Source: Acidobacteriota bacterium
GTDB lineage: Bacteria > Acidobacteriota > Thermoanaerobaculia > Multivoradales > JAHEKO01
Assembly (NCBI GenBank): GCA_022561975.1
Contig: JADFQD010000023.1
Location: 1 to 35,386 of the forward strand
Reading direction: 5' to 3'
Length of the DNA: 35,386 nt
The translations under genes and the position numbers were made by a program. Positions 23,831 to 31,345 of this stretch are shown here, piece by piece (positions within the stretch are counted from its first letter, which is position 1; each line of letters begins with the position of its first letter). The notes beneath the pieces are model-generated. The model saw only the letters and a list, made by a program, of their open reading frames with translations. It had not been told where the DNA came from and searched no databases.

Positions 23831-25270
23831 ATGATCCCCAAACCCATGCGGTTCGAAGGAAGAAACGCAGGCAGGCGAGGACGAACGCTCATTGTTTCCC
23901 TGCTCGTCCTGGCGGCTCTCGGTCTCTCTGTTGGCTGCTCTGGGCCCCGTTGGGCGGGACCACCGACCGTCATCTTGATCGTGGTCGATACCCTGCGCGC
24001 CGACCACCTGTCGCAGTACGGCTACGAGCGCTCGACAAGCCCGGCTCTGGCGCAATTCTCGGCGCAATCGACTCTTTTCTCCGCAGCCTATTCGACCTCG
24101 TCCTGGACGCAGCCAAGCGTAGCGTCGCTTTTTACGGGCTTGTTGCCGGCGCGCCACGGTGTCGTCAGGCAAAGCACGATTTTGCCCGCCGAGCTCGATA
24201 CCCTTGCCGGGCTCTTGGCGGAGGGCGGCTGGCAGACCGTGGGGTTTAGCGGCAATCTCTTTATCGGTGCGAAGACCGGCTTTGACCGGGGCTTCGAGCA
24301 TTTCGAGGGCCACGAGGGAAAGGTCCTGGCCTATCCCGACGCGGGCGAGATGCTGGATCGGCTGAGTTCCTGGCTCGAGGCGCGAAGAAATCGTGGAAAG
24401 CCGACCTTTCTCTACTTCCAGCCGATGAACTGCCATGGCCCGTACCGGGTGCCCGCCGAGCGTCGCTCGGATTTGCTCGCTCGAGATCCGACCGGTGTCT
24501 TCGACTACAACGACGAGCTGATGACCGCGATCCTGAAGGATGGCGACATCGACGCGCGGCAACGCGTGACGCCAGAGTACCTGACGAGCCTGACGGATCA
24601 GTACGATACCGCCGTTCGCTACAGCATGGAGGTGGTCGGCGCGCTGTTGAAGAGACTTCGACAGGAGGGCCTCTACCAGGACTCTCTGATCATCGTGACC
24701 TCCGACCACGGCGAGGAGCTCTTCGACCATGGTGGATTCGGGCACGGCTACTCTCTGTTCGAGGAGGTGGTGCGCGTGCCGCTGTGGATCAAGGTGCCGA
24801 GACAGCGAGAGGGCGCCAAGGTCGAGCTGCCGGTTTCTCTTGTTGACCTTCTACCGACGATTCTCGAGGTTGTGGGTGTCGAACGCTTGGCCTCTGATCT
24901 CAACTTGGACGGGCGCAGCCTGGCACCGCTGCTGACAGGCGCGACGCAAGCTCCGGGCTTTCGCGCCCGACCCATTGTCATGGACACGCGCTGGAAAAGT
25001 CGAGCCGTAGCTTCGGCGATTCGACGGGGTTCCTACAAGCTGATCGAGGTCGAGAGCGACTACCAGGGGCGAAGCAACGTCCGGTTGCTTTTTGACCTTG
25101 CATCCGATCCGGTGGAGAGGGTCGACTTATCCGCTCGCGAGCCGGACAAGGTCGCGGCGCTCTCGAGTGCCCTGGATCGAGTGCTGGAGTTGCGACCAAG
25201 AGGACCGGAAGCGCAGTCGGCCACCGATCTCGATGTCGACGTGCTGAGAGCCCTGGGCTATATGGACTAA
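23831..25270 (+). CDS. Sulfatase-like phospho/sulfo-hydrolase lipoprotein
   Basis: A 479-residue member of the alkaline-phosphatase superfamily, sulfatase branch. A hydrophobic leader ends in LSVGC (Cys36), suggesting a lipoprotein. Metal and active-site motifs: VVDTLRADHLSQYGY (about 51-65), SWTQPSVASLFTGLLPARHG (91-110), and TSDHGEELFDHGGFGHG (about 291-307). In true sulfatases the CxPSR Cys or Ser becomes formylglycine; here that position is Thr93 (TQPSV), so classical formylglycine chemistry is unlikely and a Thr nucleophile, as in phosphate- or phosphonate-transferring relatives, fits better. The ATG at 23831 has GAGGA seven bases upstream. Substrate is unknown. Confidence 0.85.
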   Translation: MIPKPMRFEGRNAGRRGRTLIVSLLVLAALGLSVGCSGPRWAGPPTVILIVVDTLRADHLSQYGYERSTSPALAQFSAQSTLFSAAYSTSSWTQPSVASLFTGLLPARHGVVRQSTILPAELDTLAGLLAEGGWQTVGFSGNLFIGAKTGFDRGFEHFEGHEGKVLAYPDAGEMLDRLSSWLEARRNRGKPTFLYFQPMNCHGPYRVPAERRSDLLARDPTGVFDYNDELMTAILKDGDIDARQRVTPEYLTSLTDQYDTAVRYSMEVVGALLKRLRQEGLYQDSLIIVTSDHGEELFDHGGFGHGYSLFEEVVRVPLWIKVPRQREGAKVELPVSLVDLLPTILEVVGVERLASDLNLDGRSLAPLLTGATQAPGFRARPIVMDTRWKSRAVASAIRRGSYKLIEVESDYQGRSNVRLLFDLASDPVERVDLSAREPDKVAALSSALDRVLELRPRGPEAQSATDLDVDVLRALGYMD

Positions 25271-25336
25271 TTGAGCCTGGCTATCTGGCGGCGCATCTGT
25301 GCCGGCGGCGCCGTCTCGACCGTCTCCGAGTCAAGA

Positions 25337-25361
25337 GGGGACACCTGGGAAAGGTGTCCCC
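25337..25361. repeat. GGGGACAC-type palindrome, copy A, downstream of SNF2
   Basis: Perfect 9-bp inverted repeat GGGGACACC / GGTGTCCCC with a 7-nt loop (25346-25352). It starts two bases beyond the stop codon of the SNF2 gene and may act as a bidirectional transcription barrier between convergent genes; there is no good T-tract. Its sequence matches the hairpin at 29348-29372 apart from the last stem bases. Confidence 0.8.
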
Positions 25362-25363
25362 GA

Positions 25364-28300
25364 TCAGCTCAAGAGCTTTCGGAGGTCGTCGGCCGTCAGG
25401 TCGCGCAGCGACTGACCCTCGCCTTCCAGAATCGCGTCGGCGAGCTTGCGCTTGGAGCGTTGGAGATCGAGGATCTTCTCTTCGACGGTGTCGCGGGCAA
25501 TCATGCGGTAGGCGAACACAGGCTGGGTCTGGCCGATGCGATGGGTCCGATCGATCGCCTGCGCTTCGACCGCCGGGTTCCACCACGGGTCGAGCAGAAA
25601 AACGTAACCGGCGGCGGTCAGATTGAGACCGGTGCCGCCGGCCTTGAGGCTTACCAGGAAAAGGTTGCAATCGGGATCGGTTTGAAAGCGCTCGACAACC
25701 TTGCCGCGATCTCGCGTCTTGCCGTCGAGATAGGCATAGGGTACGTCTCGAGCCTCGAGATCCTTCCTGACGTAAGCCAGCAGCTTGGTGAACTGAGAAA
25801 AGATCAGAACTTTGTGGCCCTCCTCGAGGACTTCGGAAACGTGTTCGAAGAGCGTCTCGAGCTTGGCGCTGCCGGCCTTTTCCCATTCGGGATTGACCAG
25901 CCCCGGGTGACAGGCGATCTGCCGCAGGCGCAAGAGAGCCTCCAGAACCTGTATAGCCGAGCCGGAAACGCCCTTTTCCTCGACCTGCTCGAGCAGGTTG
26001 ACCTGATAGCTAGCGCGTACCTTGTCGTAGAGTTCGCGCTGCTCGTGACGCAGGTTGCAAATCAAGGTCTGCTCGGTTTTGGGTGGCAGGTCCGGCAGAA
26101 CCTGGGCCTTGGTCCGGCGCAGGATAAAGGGCCGAATGTCTTGGGCGATGTGCTCCAGCTCCAGCTGGCTCGGCGCTCGGCCGCCCATGAGAACTTCGAG
26201 CCTCGGTAGCCGACCCAGTAGCCCGGGATTCAGGAATTCGAACAGCGAGCCGAGTTCACCGAGGTGGTTTTCGATCGGCGTGCCGGTCAGCGCCAGCCGG
26301 TTACGGGCAACCAGCAGCCGGCTGGCTTTCGCGGTCTGTGAGGCGGGATTCTTGATCGCTTGCGCTTCGTCCAAGATCACGGTGTCGAAGTCGACGGTCG
26401 CCAGAAAGCCGATGTCTCGTCTGAGCGTGCCATAGGTGGTCACGATGATGTCGTAGTCGGAGAAGTGCTCGCGCAGCTTCTCGCGCCCGGCGCCGCGATA
26501 CTCGACCACCTCGAGCTTGGGTGTAAAGCGCGAGGCTTCGTCGATCCAGTTGTAGACCACGCTCCGTGGAGCAACTACCAGAAACGGCAGCTTGGTGGTC
26601 TTCGAAGGTGCGCGGTGGGCTTGAATCAGGGCCAAGACCTGCACCGTCTTGCCCAGCCCCATGTCGTCGGCGAGCACGCCGCCGAGGTTGAACTCGCGCA
26701 AGAAATTGAGCCATCCCAGCCCCTGCCGCTGGTATCCACGCAGAGTACCGCAGAAGCCGCGGGGCTCTTTCTTCGGCTTGATCCTCTCGAACGACTCGAG
26801 CCTGTCGCGGAGCTTGGCGAAGGCCGCATCGACGTTCGCAGGCGGCATCGCAGTGAGCAAGGCGTCGACAATCAGAGCTTGCGATGGCAGAAACCGGAGC
26901 CCCTCGTCGGTGGAATCGCTCGCGAGTCGAGACAGCGAGTCGTAGGTCTTCATCCAGGCTGCCGGCAACAGGCCCTGCGAGCCGTCGGCGAGGTCGACGA
27001 ATTGATCTCCGCGCTTGACCGCGTCGAGAATGGCGGCCAAATCCAGGCGGTCTCCGGGAAAGTCGATCTGGCCGCTGAGACCGAACCAATCGATTCCGCT
27101 TTCGACCCGCAAGGTGGGCGGGCTGGGGCGCGACACCGACTTGCCCTGAACCTCGACCGTCCAGCCTTCCATTAAAAGAGGCTCGACCACCGCCGGCAGC
27201 TGACGCGGGTCGAGTTCGAGGGCCTGGACGTTGCCCTGCTTCGCGGCTACCGGCTGAAACCCGAGTTCGAGCAGTCGCACCAGAGCTGCATACTCGCTGT
27301 CCTGATCACGCCTCAAAAGGGTTCGTCTCTGCCAGTCCACGATCGAAGAGCGCGCGTCCTCGGCGCTCACCCTCAAGGGCCCATAGTCGAATGACAGCTC
27401 GGCCACCAGCGGCGGGTTGATTCGGGCGGAACCTACTGCAGGCTCCAGCACCAGCCGTGGCTGCGGAGGCGAGTTCTCCTCTTCGAGGTCCAGCTCTCCT
27501 GGGATTTCGAAGTGCGGCAGAGCGGGTAGTTCCATCAATTCGGTGAGCGCTTCTTCGACATCCTTCCTAGGGATGACGATCTCACCGGCGTCACGCAGCA
27601 AATTCAGCCACGGCAGGTCTCTTGCGGGGTCGAGCGCGAGGCGCCCGATCGACTCCGCAAAGACGACCAGTGACGGGCCGGCGCCGTTGCGAGCCGCTGC
27701 TGAATTGGAACCACCCGGGACGAGCAGAAGCACGGGGTCGCTCAGAGGAACGTTTTCGCCCTCGCGCTCTAGACGCCCGCGTAGCCGCGCGCCGCCCGAT
27801 CGGTTGATGTCGAGGTGCAGGCCCAGCTTCCAAGCGGTGCCGGCATCCCACCAGAGTGGATGCAGATTGGAGTGGACGCGTCCGTCCCACCATCCCAGTT
27901 TTCCCTGATTACAGAGATGGGGTAGGACGCTTTCGTAGAGTTGTTGCGGCAGCTGCACCCGACGGATACCTTCGGAGTGCTTGCTCGGACCACCGGCGTG
28001 CTTGTTTGAGCCGCGGCGGCTCGGGGCTTTTCGGCGCCGGGAATCGGCCGGCAGCTCCGTAACCAACGCCAGAGTCTCGCCGGTCTCTCCGGGCGAGCCG
28101 TTCGCGGAGGTTTTCGGTAGCAGTAGCTCCTCGAGCTGGTGAGGTGAGACGGCCATACGTTTGGGTCGGCTTGGCTTTCCGGTAGCGCTTTGGGTGCTGC
28201 CGAAGACATCCAGCACCAGACTGTCCGAACTGTTGCTTACGGCCGTGTTGATGAAGCAGTGAAGGCTCGGCATGGGACGAACCGGCACTGCGGCCATCGC

Positions 28301-28945
28301 CGCCGCCGGCCTCGCGTAGATGGTGAGTTCCTCGCGCAGGGAGGCGAGCTGTGATCGCCAAGAGATTACGGCTGCGCGGCGGTGAGCTGAGGCGGCACGG
28401 TCTCGAGAGGGGCTCCCGGTGCGGGCTTCCTGCCCACTTGGAGCGACTTCCGCGGTGTGGATTGACCGCACTTCGCTGCGGTCCAGCGAAACCCCTAAGT
28501 CTTCCCAGTTGGCAGCGCGATCCTTGCGCAAGCCGAGCCGATCTTTCCCAGCGGGCTGGTTTTCGCTTCCGGTTTCGGCGAGTGCCAGGAGAACCGCCCA
28601 CACGTGGCGGCACAACTCGCCGCTGGTGAAGCGCGGGCATTCACAGAAGGTATGCAATCTGCGCTTACCCACCCGCGACCAATCGACACCGACGCGATAG
28701 GTGTCGCGCTCCGAGTCCGCGACGCTGGCCCGAGCGCGGCTGCCGTTCATCTCCAGGTGGACCCGGCTCTCTTGAAAACACTCGGCGCCCCGCTCCCGTT
28801 CGCTGGGTTGAAAGTGCGAGCTGCTTCGCTTGTACAGAGGGACGGGACCAGCCGGTGCGGCGGTGTTGTGCGAGCGGGTCCGGCGTCGCCGCGGACGGGT
28901 ATCCGACTCGATCATTGCTTCGGCTTGGTCATCGGTTGGTAGCAA
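25364..28945 (-). CDS. SNF2-family DEAD/DEAH-box helicase with N-terminal SWIM zinc finger
   Basis: A 1193-residue double-stranded DNA translocase of the bacterial SWI2/SNF2 type. A SWIM zinc finger (CECPRFTSGELCRHVW, residues about 100-115) near the N-terminus binds metal and probably nucleic acid. The long middle region is typical of bacterial SNF2 proteins. The ATPase core has Walker A GVLADDMGLGKT (about 750), Walker B-like VILDEAQAIKN (about 855), LTGTPIENHLGELGSLFEF, and in the second lobe KVLIFSQFTKLL, SLKAGGTGLNL and DRTHRIGQT (about 1132). The TTG start at 28943-28945 is preceded by GGAGG (28950-28954) at a short 4-nt spacing; an ATG at residue 11 is an alternative. It probably acts in chromosome or repair metabolism; no partner gene is beside it. 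Confidence 0.92.
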   Translation of the reverse strand: MLPTDDQAEAMIESDTRPRRRRTRSHNTAAPAGPVPLYKRSSSHFQPSERERGAECFQESRVHLEMNGSRARASVADSERDTYRVGVDWSRVGKRRLHTFCECPRFTSGELCRHVWAVLLALAETGSENQPAGKDRLGLRKDRAANWEDLGVSLDRSEVRSIHTAEVAPSGQEARTGSPSRDRAASAHRRAAVISWRSQLASLREELTIYARPAAAMAAVPVRPMPSLHCFINTAVSNSSDSLVLDVFGSTQSATGKPSRPKRMAVSPHQLEELLLPKTSANGSPGETGETLALVTELPADSRRRKAPSRRGSNKHAGGPSKHSEGIRRVQLPQQLYESVLPHLCNQGKLGWWDGRVHSNLHPLWWDAGTAWKLGLHLDINRSGGARLRGRLEREGENVPLSDPVLLLVPGGSNSAAARNGAGPSLVVFAESIGRLALDPARDLPWLNLLRDAGEIVIPRKDVEEALTELMELPALPHFEIPGELDLEEENSPPQPRLVLEPAVGSARINPPLVAELSFDYGPLRVSAEDARSSIVDWQRRTLLRRDQDSEYAALVRLLELGFQPVAAKQGNVQALELDPRQLPAVVEPLLMEGWTVEVQGKSVSRPSPPTLRVESGIDWFGLSGQIDFPGDRLDLAAILDAVKRGDQFVDLADGSQGLLPAAWMKTYDSLSRLASDSTDEGLRFLPSQALIVDALLTAMPPANVDAAFAKLRDRLESFERIKPKKEPRGFCGTLRGYQRQGLGWLNFLREFNLGGVLADDMGLGKTVQVLALIQAHRAPSKTTKLPFLVVAPRSVVYNWIDEASRFTPKLEVVEYRGAGREKLREHFSDYDIIVTTYGTLRRDIGFLATVDFDTVILDEAQAIKNPASQTAKASRLLVARNRLALTGTPIENHLGELGSLFEFLNPGLLGRLPRLEVLMGGRAPSQLELEHIAQDIRPFILRRTKAQVLPDLPPKTEQTLICNLRHEQRELYDKVRASYQVNLLEQVEEKGVSGSAIQVLEALLRLRQIACHPGLVNPEWEKAGSAKLETLFEHVSEVLEEGHKVLIFSQFTKLLAYVRKDLEARDVPYAYLDGKTRDRGKVVERFQTDPDCNLFLVSLKAGGTGLNLTAAGYVFLLDPWWNPAVEAQAIDRTHRIGQTQPVFAYRMIARDTVEEKILDLQRSKRKLADAILEGEGQSLRDLTADDLRKLLS

Positions 28946-29347
28946 CGTGCCTCCGGTTTGTCTTCGCCGACCACCCTTTGGTCATTCGGATCATGCGGAT
29001 CGGAATCTCGGCGTGGCTAGTAACCAGACTGGCTGGTAAGGCGACTCGCGGTGGCCGGTGGTGCTTACACCGGGCATCGATAAGCCGAAGCTCACGTCCG
29101 TGCGCGAGAAGTATAGCACTAGCTCGTCCTTGTCACCAACTTTTGTTGCGAGACGCAGCCGGCTTCCAGATAGCTTCTGGAGCCGCGTATCGCTCGGAAC
29201 GCTGGGCGACCCGCGAGCCGGCGGAGCGAGACGAAAGCTCGGAACGGACCCCAGGGCGGCCTTCCAACCCGAGCCGGCCCTGGAGGGTTCGGCAGCCGAC
29301 CAGCACCAACGTGTGGCCTCGCAGACGACTTCGAAAACCAGTCGGGA
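28946..29347. other. 402-bp region between SNF2 and the OsmC hairpin, no supported gene
   Basis: No open frame here shows family similarity or convincing start signals on either strand. The proximal part (28946-29140) is best seen as leader and promoter of the SNF2 gene. The distal part (29150-29347) is GC-rich and I cannot assign it; it lies between the promoter and the palindrome that follows the OsmC gene and could belong to the same dispersed repeat. Confidence 0.4.
29110..29139 (-). promoter_or_regulatory. Candidate sigma70-type promoter for the SNF2 gene
   Basis: Read on the minus strand: TTGGTG (29134-29139), an 18-bp spacer, then TATACT (29110-29115) preceded by TG at the extended -10 position (TGCTATACT). 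It points at the SNF2 start with a leader of about 155 nt. This AT-richer box stands out in a GC-rich setting, but it is a pattern match only. Confidence 0.4.
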
Positions 29348-29372
29348 GGGGACACGAAGAAATCGTGTCCCC
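29348..29372. repeat. GGGGACAC-type palindrome, copy B, downstream of the OsmC gene
   Basis: Perfect 10-bp inverted repeat GGGGACACGA / TCGTGTCCCC with loop AGAAA. It starts three bases beyond the stop codon of the OsmC gene, in the same position and orientation relative to a stop codon as copy A at 25337. In both, the gene-side flank is ATC before GGGGACAC. Likely a dispersed palindromic repeat family, possibly also working as a terminator. Confidence 0.82.
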
Positions 29373-29375
29373 GAT

Positions 29376-29840
29376 CTACACGAACTCGAGCTTGGTCTCG
29401 ATCTCGACGCAGTTCGCGATGGTCCTCGCCACCGGGCAGAAATCGGCATGGAACTCGAGTACGCGCTCGGCCAACTCCCGGTGCTCTTCGGCGAGCTTCA
29501 AGTGGTAGGTGACCTCGATGCGCCGGATCACCAGAACCTTGCCCTCATTCGCCACCATCCCCCGGACCTCGGAGACCAGGTCACCCTCTTCCAACTGCGG
29601 GCCGCGCGCTTCCAGCGCTCCGGCAAAGGTGCCGGTCAGTCAGCCGCCGGCGGCGGCGACCACGTAGTCGAGTGTCGTCGCCATCGGGGGAAAGTCCTCG
29701 GGCTTGACTCCGTAGTGCTCCGCGATTTCGGAGTGCACGCCAAACATCACCGGCTCTTCCTGGGCGGGCAAAAACGCGCGACGAAGCGGGCCTCGAATGC
29801 GTTCGATGCGGACCTTGGAGGTGTAGACGTCTTCGCTCAT
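29376..29840 (-). CDS. OsmC-family thiol peroxidase, predicted selenoprotein (in-frame UGA = Sec67)
   Basis: A 154-residue OsmC/Ohr/YhfA-type protein, which reduces organic peroxides using two cysteines. The frame runs from ATG (29838-29840, GGAG six bases upstream) to TAG at 29376 and is broken only by a TGA at 29640-29642. That codon is residue 67, in VVAAAGG-x-LTGTFAGALE, exactly where the family has its peroxidatic Cys (GGC). The second catalytic Cys is present in HADFCPVART (Cys135). Sequence on both sides stays in one frame and matches the family, so decay is unlikely. A SECIS-like hairpin follows the UGA. Reading it as a stop would leave a useless 66-residue piece. It lies 16 nt after the CAT-like gene and is probably cotranscribed with it. 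No selenocysteine-insertion genes are in this window. Confidence 0.78.
29601..29624 (-). promoter_or_regulatory. Candidate bacterial SECIS element
   Basis: In the mRNA the upper stem GCGCU / AGCGC (5 bp) is capped by the loop GGA, whose first base is G. Below it come an A/G mismatch, a G-C pair, a bulged G and a GCC/GGC stem. The loop begins 26 nt after the UGA. Bacterial SECIS elements are described as stem-loops just inside the coding region with a G at the start of a small apical loop, about 16-37 nt from the UGA; this one meets those rules. Confidence 0.6.
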
Positions 29841-29856
29841 TGAACTCTCCTTCAAT

Positions 29857-30498
29857 CTATTCGCTTCGTTCAGGGTTCTCGAAGATCTCAACCGCGCGCT
29901 GGTACAGCTCTCCCAAGGCGCGTCCGTCGATGAAAGCATGGTTGACCTGAATCCCGACCGGCACACTGAGTTCTCCGTACTCTTCGTAGGGCTTGCCAAA
30001 CGCGACTCGGGTCGCCGCGTCACTGGGACCCGGAGTCGCGTGGGTGAACGCATCGAACGGAATCCCTGGTATCGCGGTATAGAAAACATGGATCGAGGCG
30101 TCCTCGTCGGGGTCGCCGGCCCCGTCCGCGAGATTCGGTGGCGCGTCCGGGGATGGCATCACGGCCCGGGCGTTGAAACGATCCACGTCGGGATCGTAGG
30201 TGAAGTTGACGAAGCTGAACAGACCACCAGCTGCCGGAACGGTCAGCCCAGGATGGATCGAGTCGTAAAGAACGAAGTCGCCATCCTTCATCCGGTAGCG
30301 AAAATCCTCGAGCGGCTGCATCGCGCGAGTGAAAAAATAGCAGAGATTAAGATATGTTTTGTAGCCGCGCTCGTCCAGAAACGTTTTGAGGCGGCTAAAC
30401 TGCAGCACGAAGGAAACCGAGTAGAACGGGTTCCGGTAGCCGCGGAAGAACTCGAAGACCTCCTTGCGGTAGTAGTTCTCTACGACGCGATATCCCAC
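29857..30498 (-). CDS. Chloramphenicol acetyltransferase-like (CatA-type) protein
   Basis: A 213-residue trimeric-acyltransferase-like protein of the type A CAT family. The N-terminal half shows the family pattern with YYRKEVFEFFRGYRNPFYSV (residues about 9-28) and LNLCYFFTRAMQ, and the C-terminal catalytic motif is VNHAFIDGRALGELYQ, with the catalytic His and the structural Asp-Gly. Relatives acetylate many hydroxyl or amino compounds, so resistance should not be assumed. Start choice is open: GTG at 30496-30498 has AGG six bases upstream, and a TTG lies directly before it. It precedes the OsmC gene by 16 nt and diverges from the phosphopantetheinyl transferase gene across 28 bp. Confidence 0.8.
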   Translation of the reverse strand: MGYRVVENYYRKEVFEFFRGYRNPFYSVSFVLQFSRLKTFLDERGYKTYLNLCYFFTRAMQPLEDFRYRMKDGDFVLYDSIHPGLTVPAAGGLFSFVNFTYDPDVDRFNARAVMPSPDAPPNLADGAGDPDEDASIHVFYTAIPGIPFDAFTHATPGPSDAATRVAFGKPYEEYGELSVPVGIQVNHAFIDGRALGELYQRAVEIFENPERSE

Positions 30499-30526
30499 CA
30501 AACACCTGCCAGTCAGACCAGAAACC

Positions 30527-31345
30527 TTGATCCAGTCGAGTATAGGCGAACCTCAGGAAGAGCTGCGCGCCAGTCTCTCGAGCCAAGCTCATCTGTGGAT
30601 TTCAGACTTGGACGTCTGGACTCGGGATGCCATCGCCGAACTGCTGACCCCGGACGAACTGACGCGCGCTCGAACCCTCCGGCATCCCGCTGCGCAGCAA
30701 AACTATCTGGTCGGGCTCGCCCTGGTGCGCGCCGTGCTCTCTCACTACGCCGAACTCGAACCCTCGACTTGGACCTTCAGCGCGAGCCGGTTTGGCCGGC
30801 CCGAGATCACCGGCCCGCAACCGATTCCGAAACTGCGCTTCAATCTCACCCACACCCGGGGTCTCGCCGCCTGCGTGGTCACGGCCACCGCCGACTGCGG
30901 CATCGATGTCGAGGAACTCGAGCGGCCTCTCAAACCGCTTCGAATCGCTGAGCACAGCTTCGCTCCCGAAGAGTTCAGCGATCTGAAAGATCGTGCCCTT
31001 CCTGAGCTGCGGGAGAGATTCTTCTCGTACTGGACCCTCAAAGAGGCGTACTACAAGGCGCGGGGATCGGGCATCCCTTTCCGGCTCGGCGGCGCCCGCT
31101 TCGAGCTGACCGGCGAGAGCGGTGTCGTGTTCGCGCCCGCTGACGACGAAGAAACCCGAAGCGAGAATTGGCAGTTCGCTCTGTTCAGGCCGACACCCGG
31201 CCACGTCCTCTCCGTTGCCCTCGAGCCGGGCGTCGAAAACCGCCTCGAACTGCGCTGTTTCGGTAACTCGAGTGACGGCTCTGCTACGGCGTTCGCCCAG
31301 CTCGGCCTCTTCGCCGAGCGATCGACAGAGACGGTTACGGCATGA
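30527..31345 (+). CDS. 4'-phosphopantetheinyl transferase (Sfp type)
   Basis: A 272-residue enzyme that would transfer 4'-phosphopantetheine from coenzyme A to a carrier-protein serine. Motifs: FNLTHTRGLAAC (residues about 105-116, FNLSH-like), the Mg-binding CGIDVEEL (124-131; Asp127, Glu129) and FSYWTLKEAYYKARG (166-180; the W-T-x-K-E-A-x-x-K motif). Size and the pseudo-twofold layout fit the Sfp/EntD group rather than AcpS. The start is a TTG with no clear ribosome site, so it is uncertain by several codons. No NRPS or PKS lies in the window, so its target is elsewhere. It overlaps the next gene by four bases. Confidence 0.9.
   Translation: MIQSSIGEPQEELRASLSSQAHLWISDLDVWTRDAIAELLTPDELTRARTLRHPAAQQNYLVGLALVRAVLSHYAELEPSTWTFSASRFGRPEITGPQPIPKLRFNLTHTRGLAACVVTATADCGIDVEELERPLKPLRIAEHSFAPEEFSDLKDRALPELRERFFSYWTLKEAYYKARGSGIPFRLGGARFELTGESGVVFAPADDEETRSENWQFALFRPTPGHVLSVALEPGVENRLELRCFGNSSDGSATAFAQLGLFAERSTETVTA

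Noticed and set aside
28991-29449. 152-codon minus-strand open frame upstream of the SNF2 gene
   Set aside because: It overlaps the OsmC gene end, both palindrome arms and the candidate promoter, and shows no family similarity.
29620-29635. Hairpin CCGGCA-CCTT-TGCCGG right after the UGA as the SECIS element
   Set aside because: The loop has no G and lies too close to the UGA (about 10 nt); the following hairpin with loop GGA fits the rules better.
29857-30498. Calling the CAT-like protein a chloramphenicol resistance gene
   Set aside because: The fold and His motif support the family, but substrate residues cannot be judged and many relatives are not resistance enzymes.
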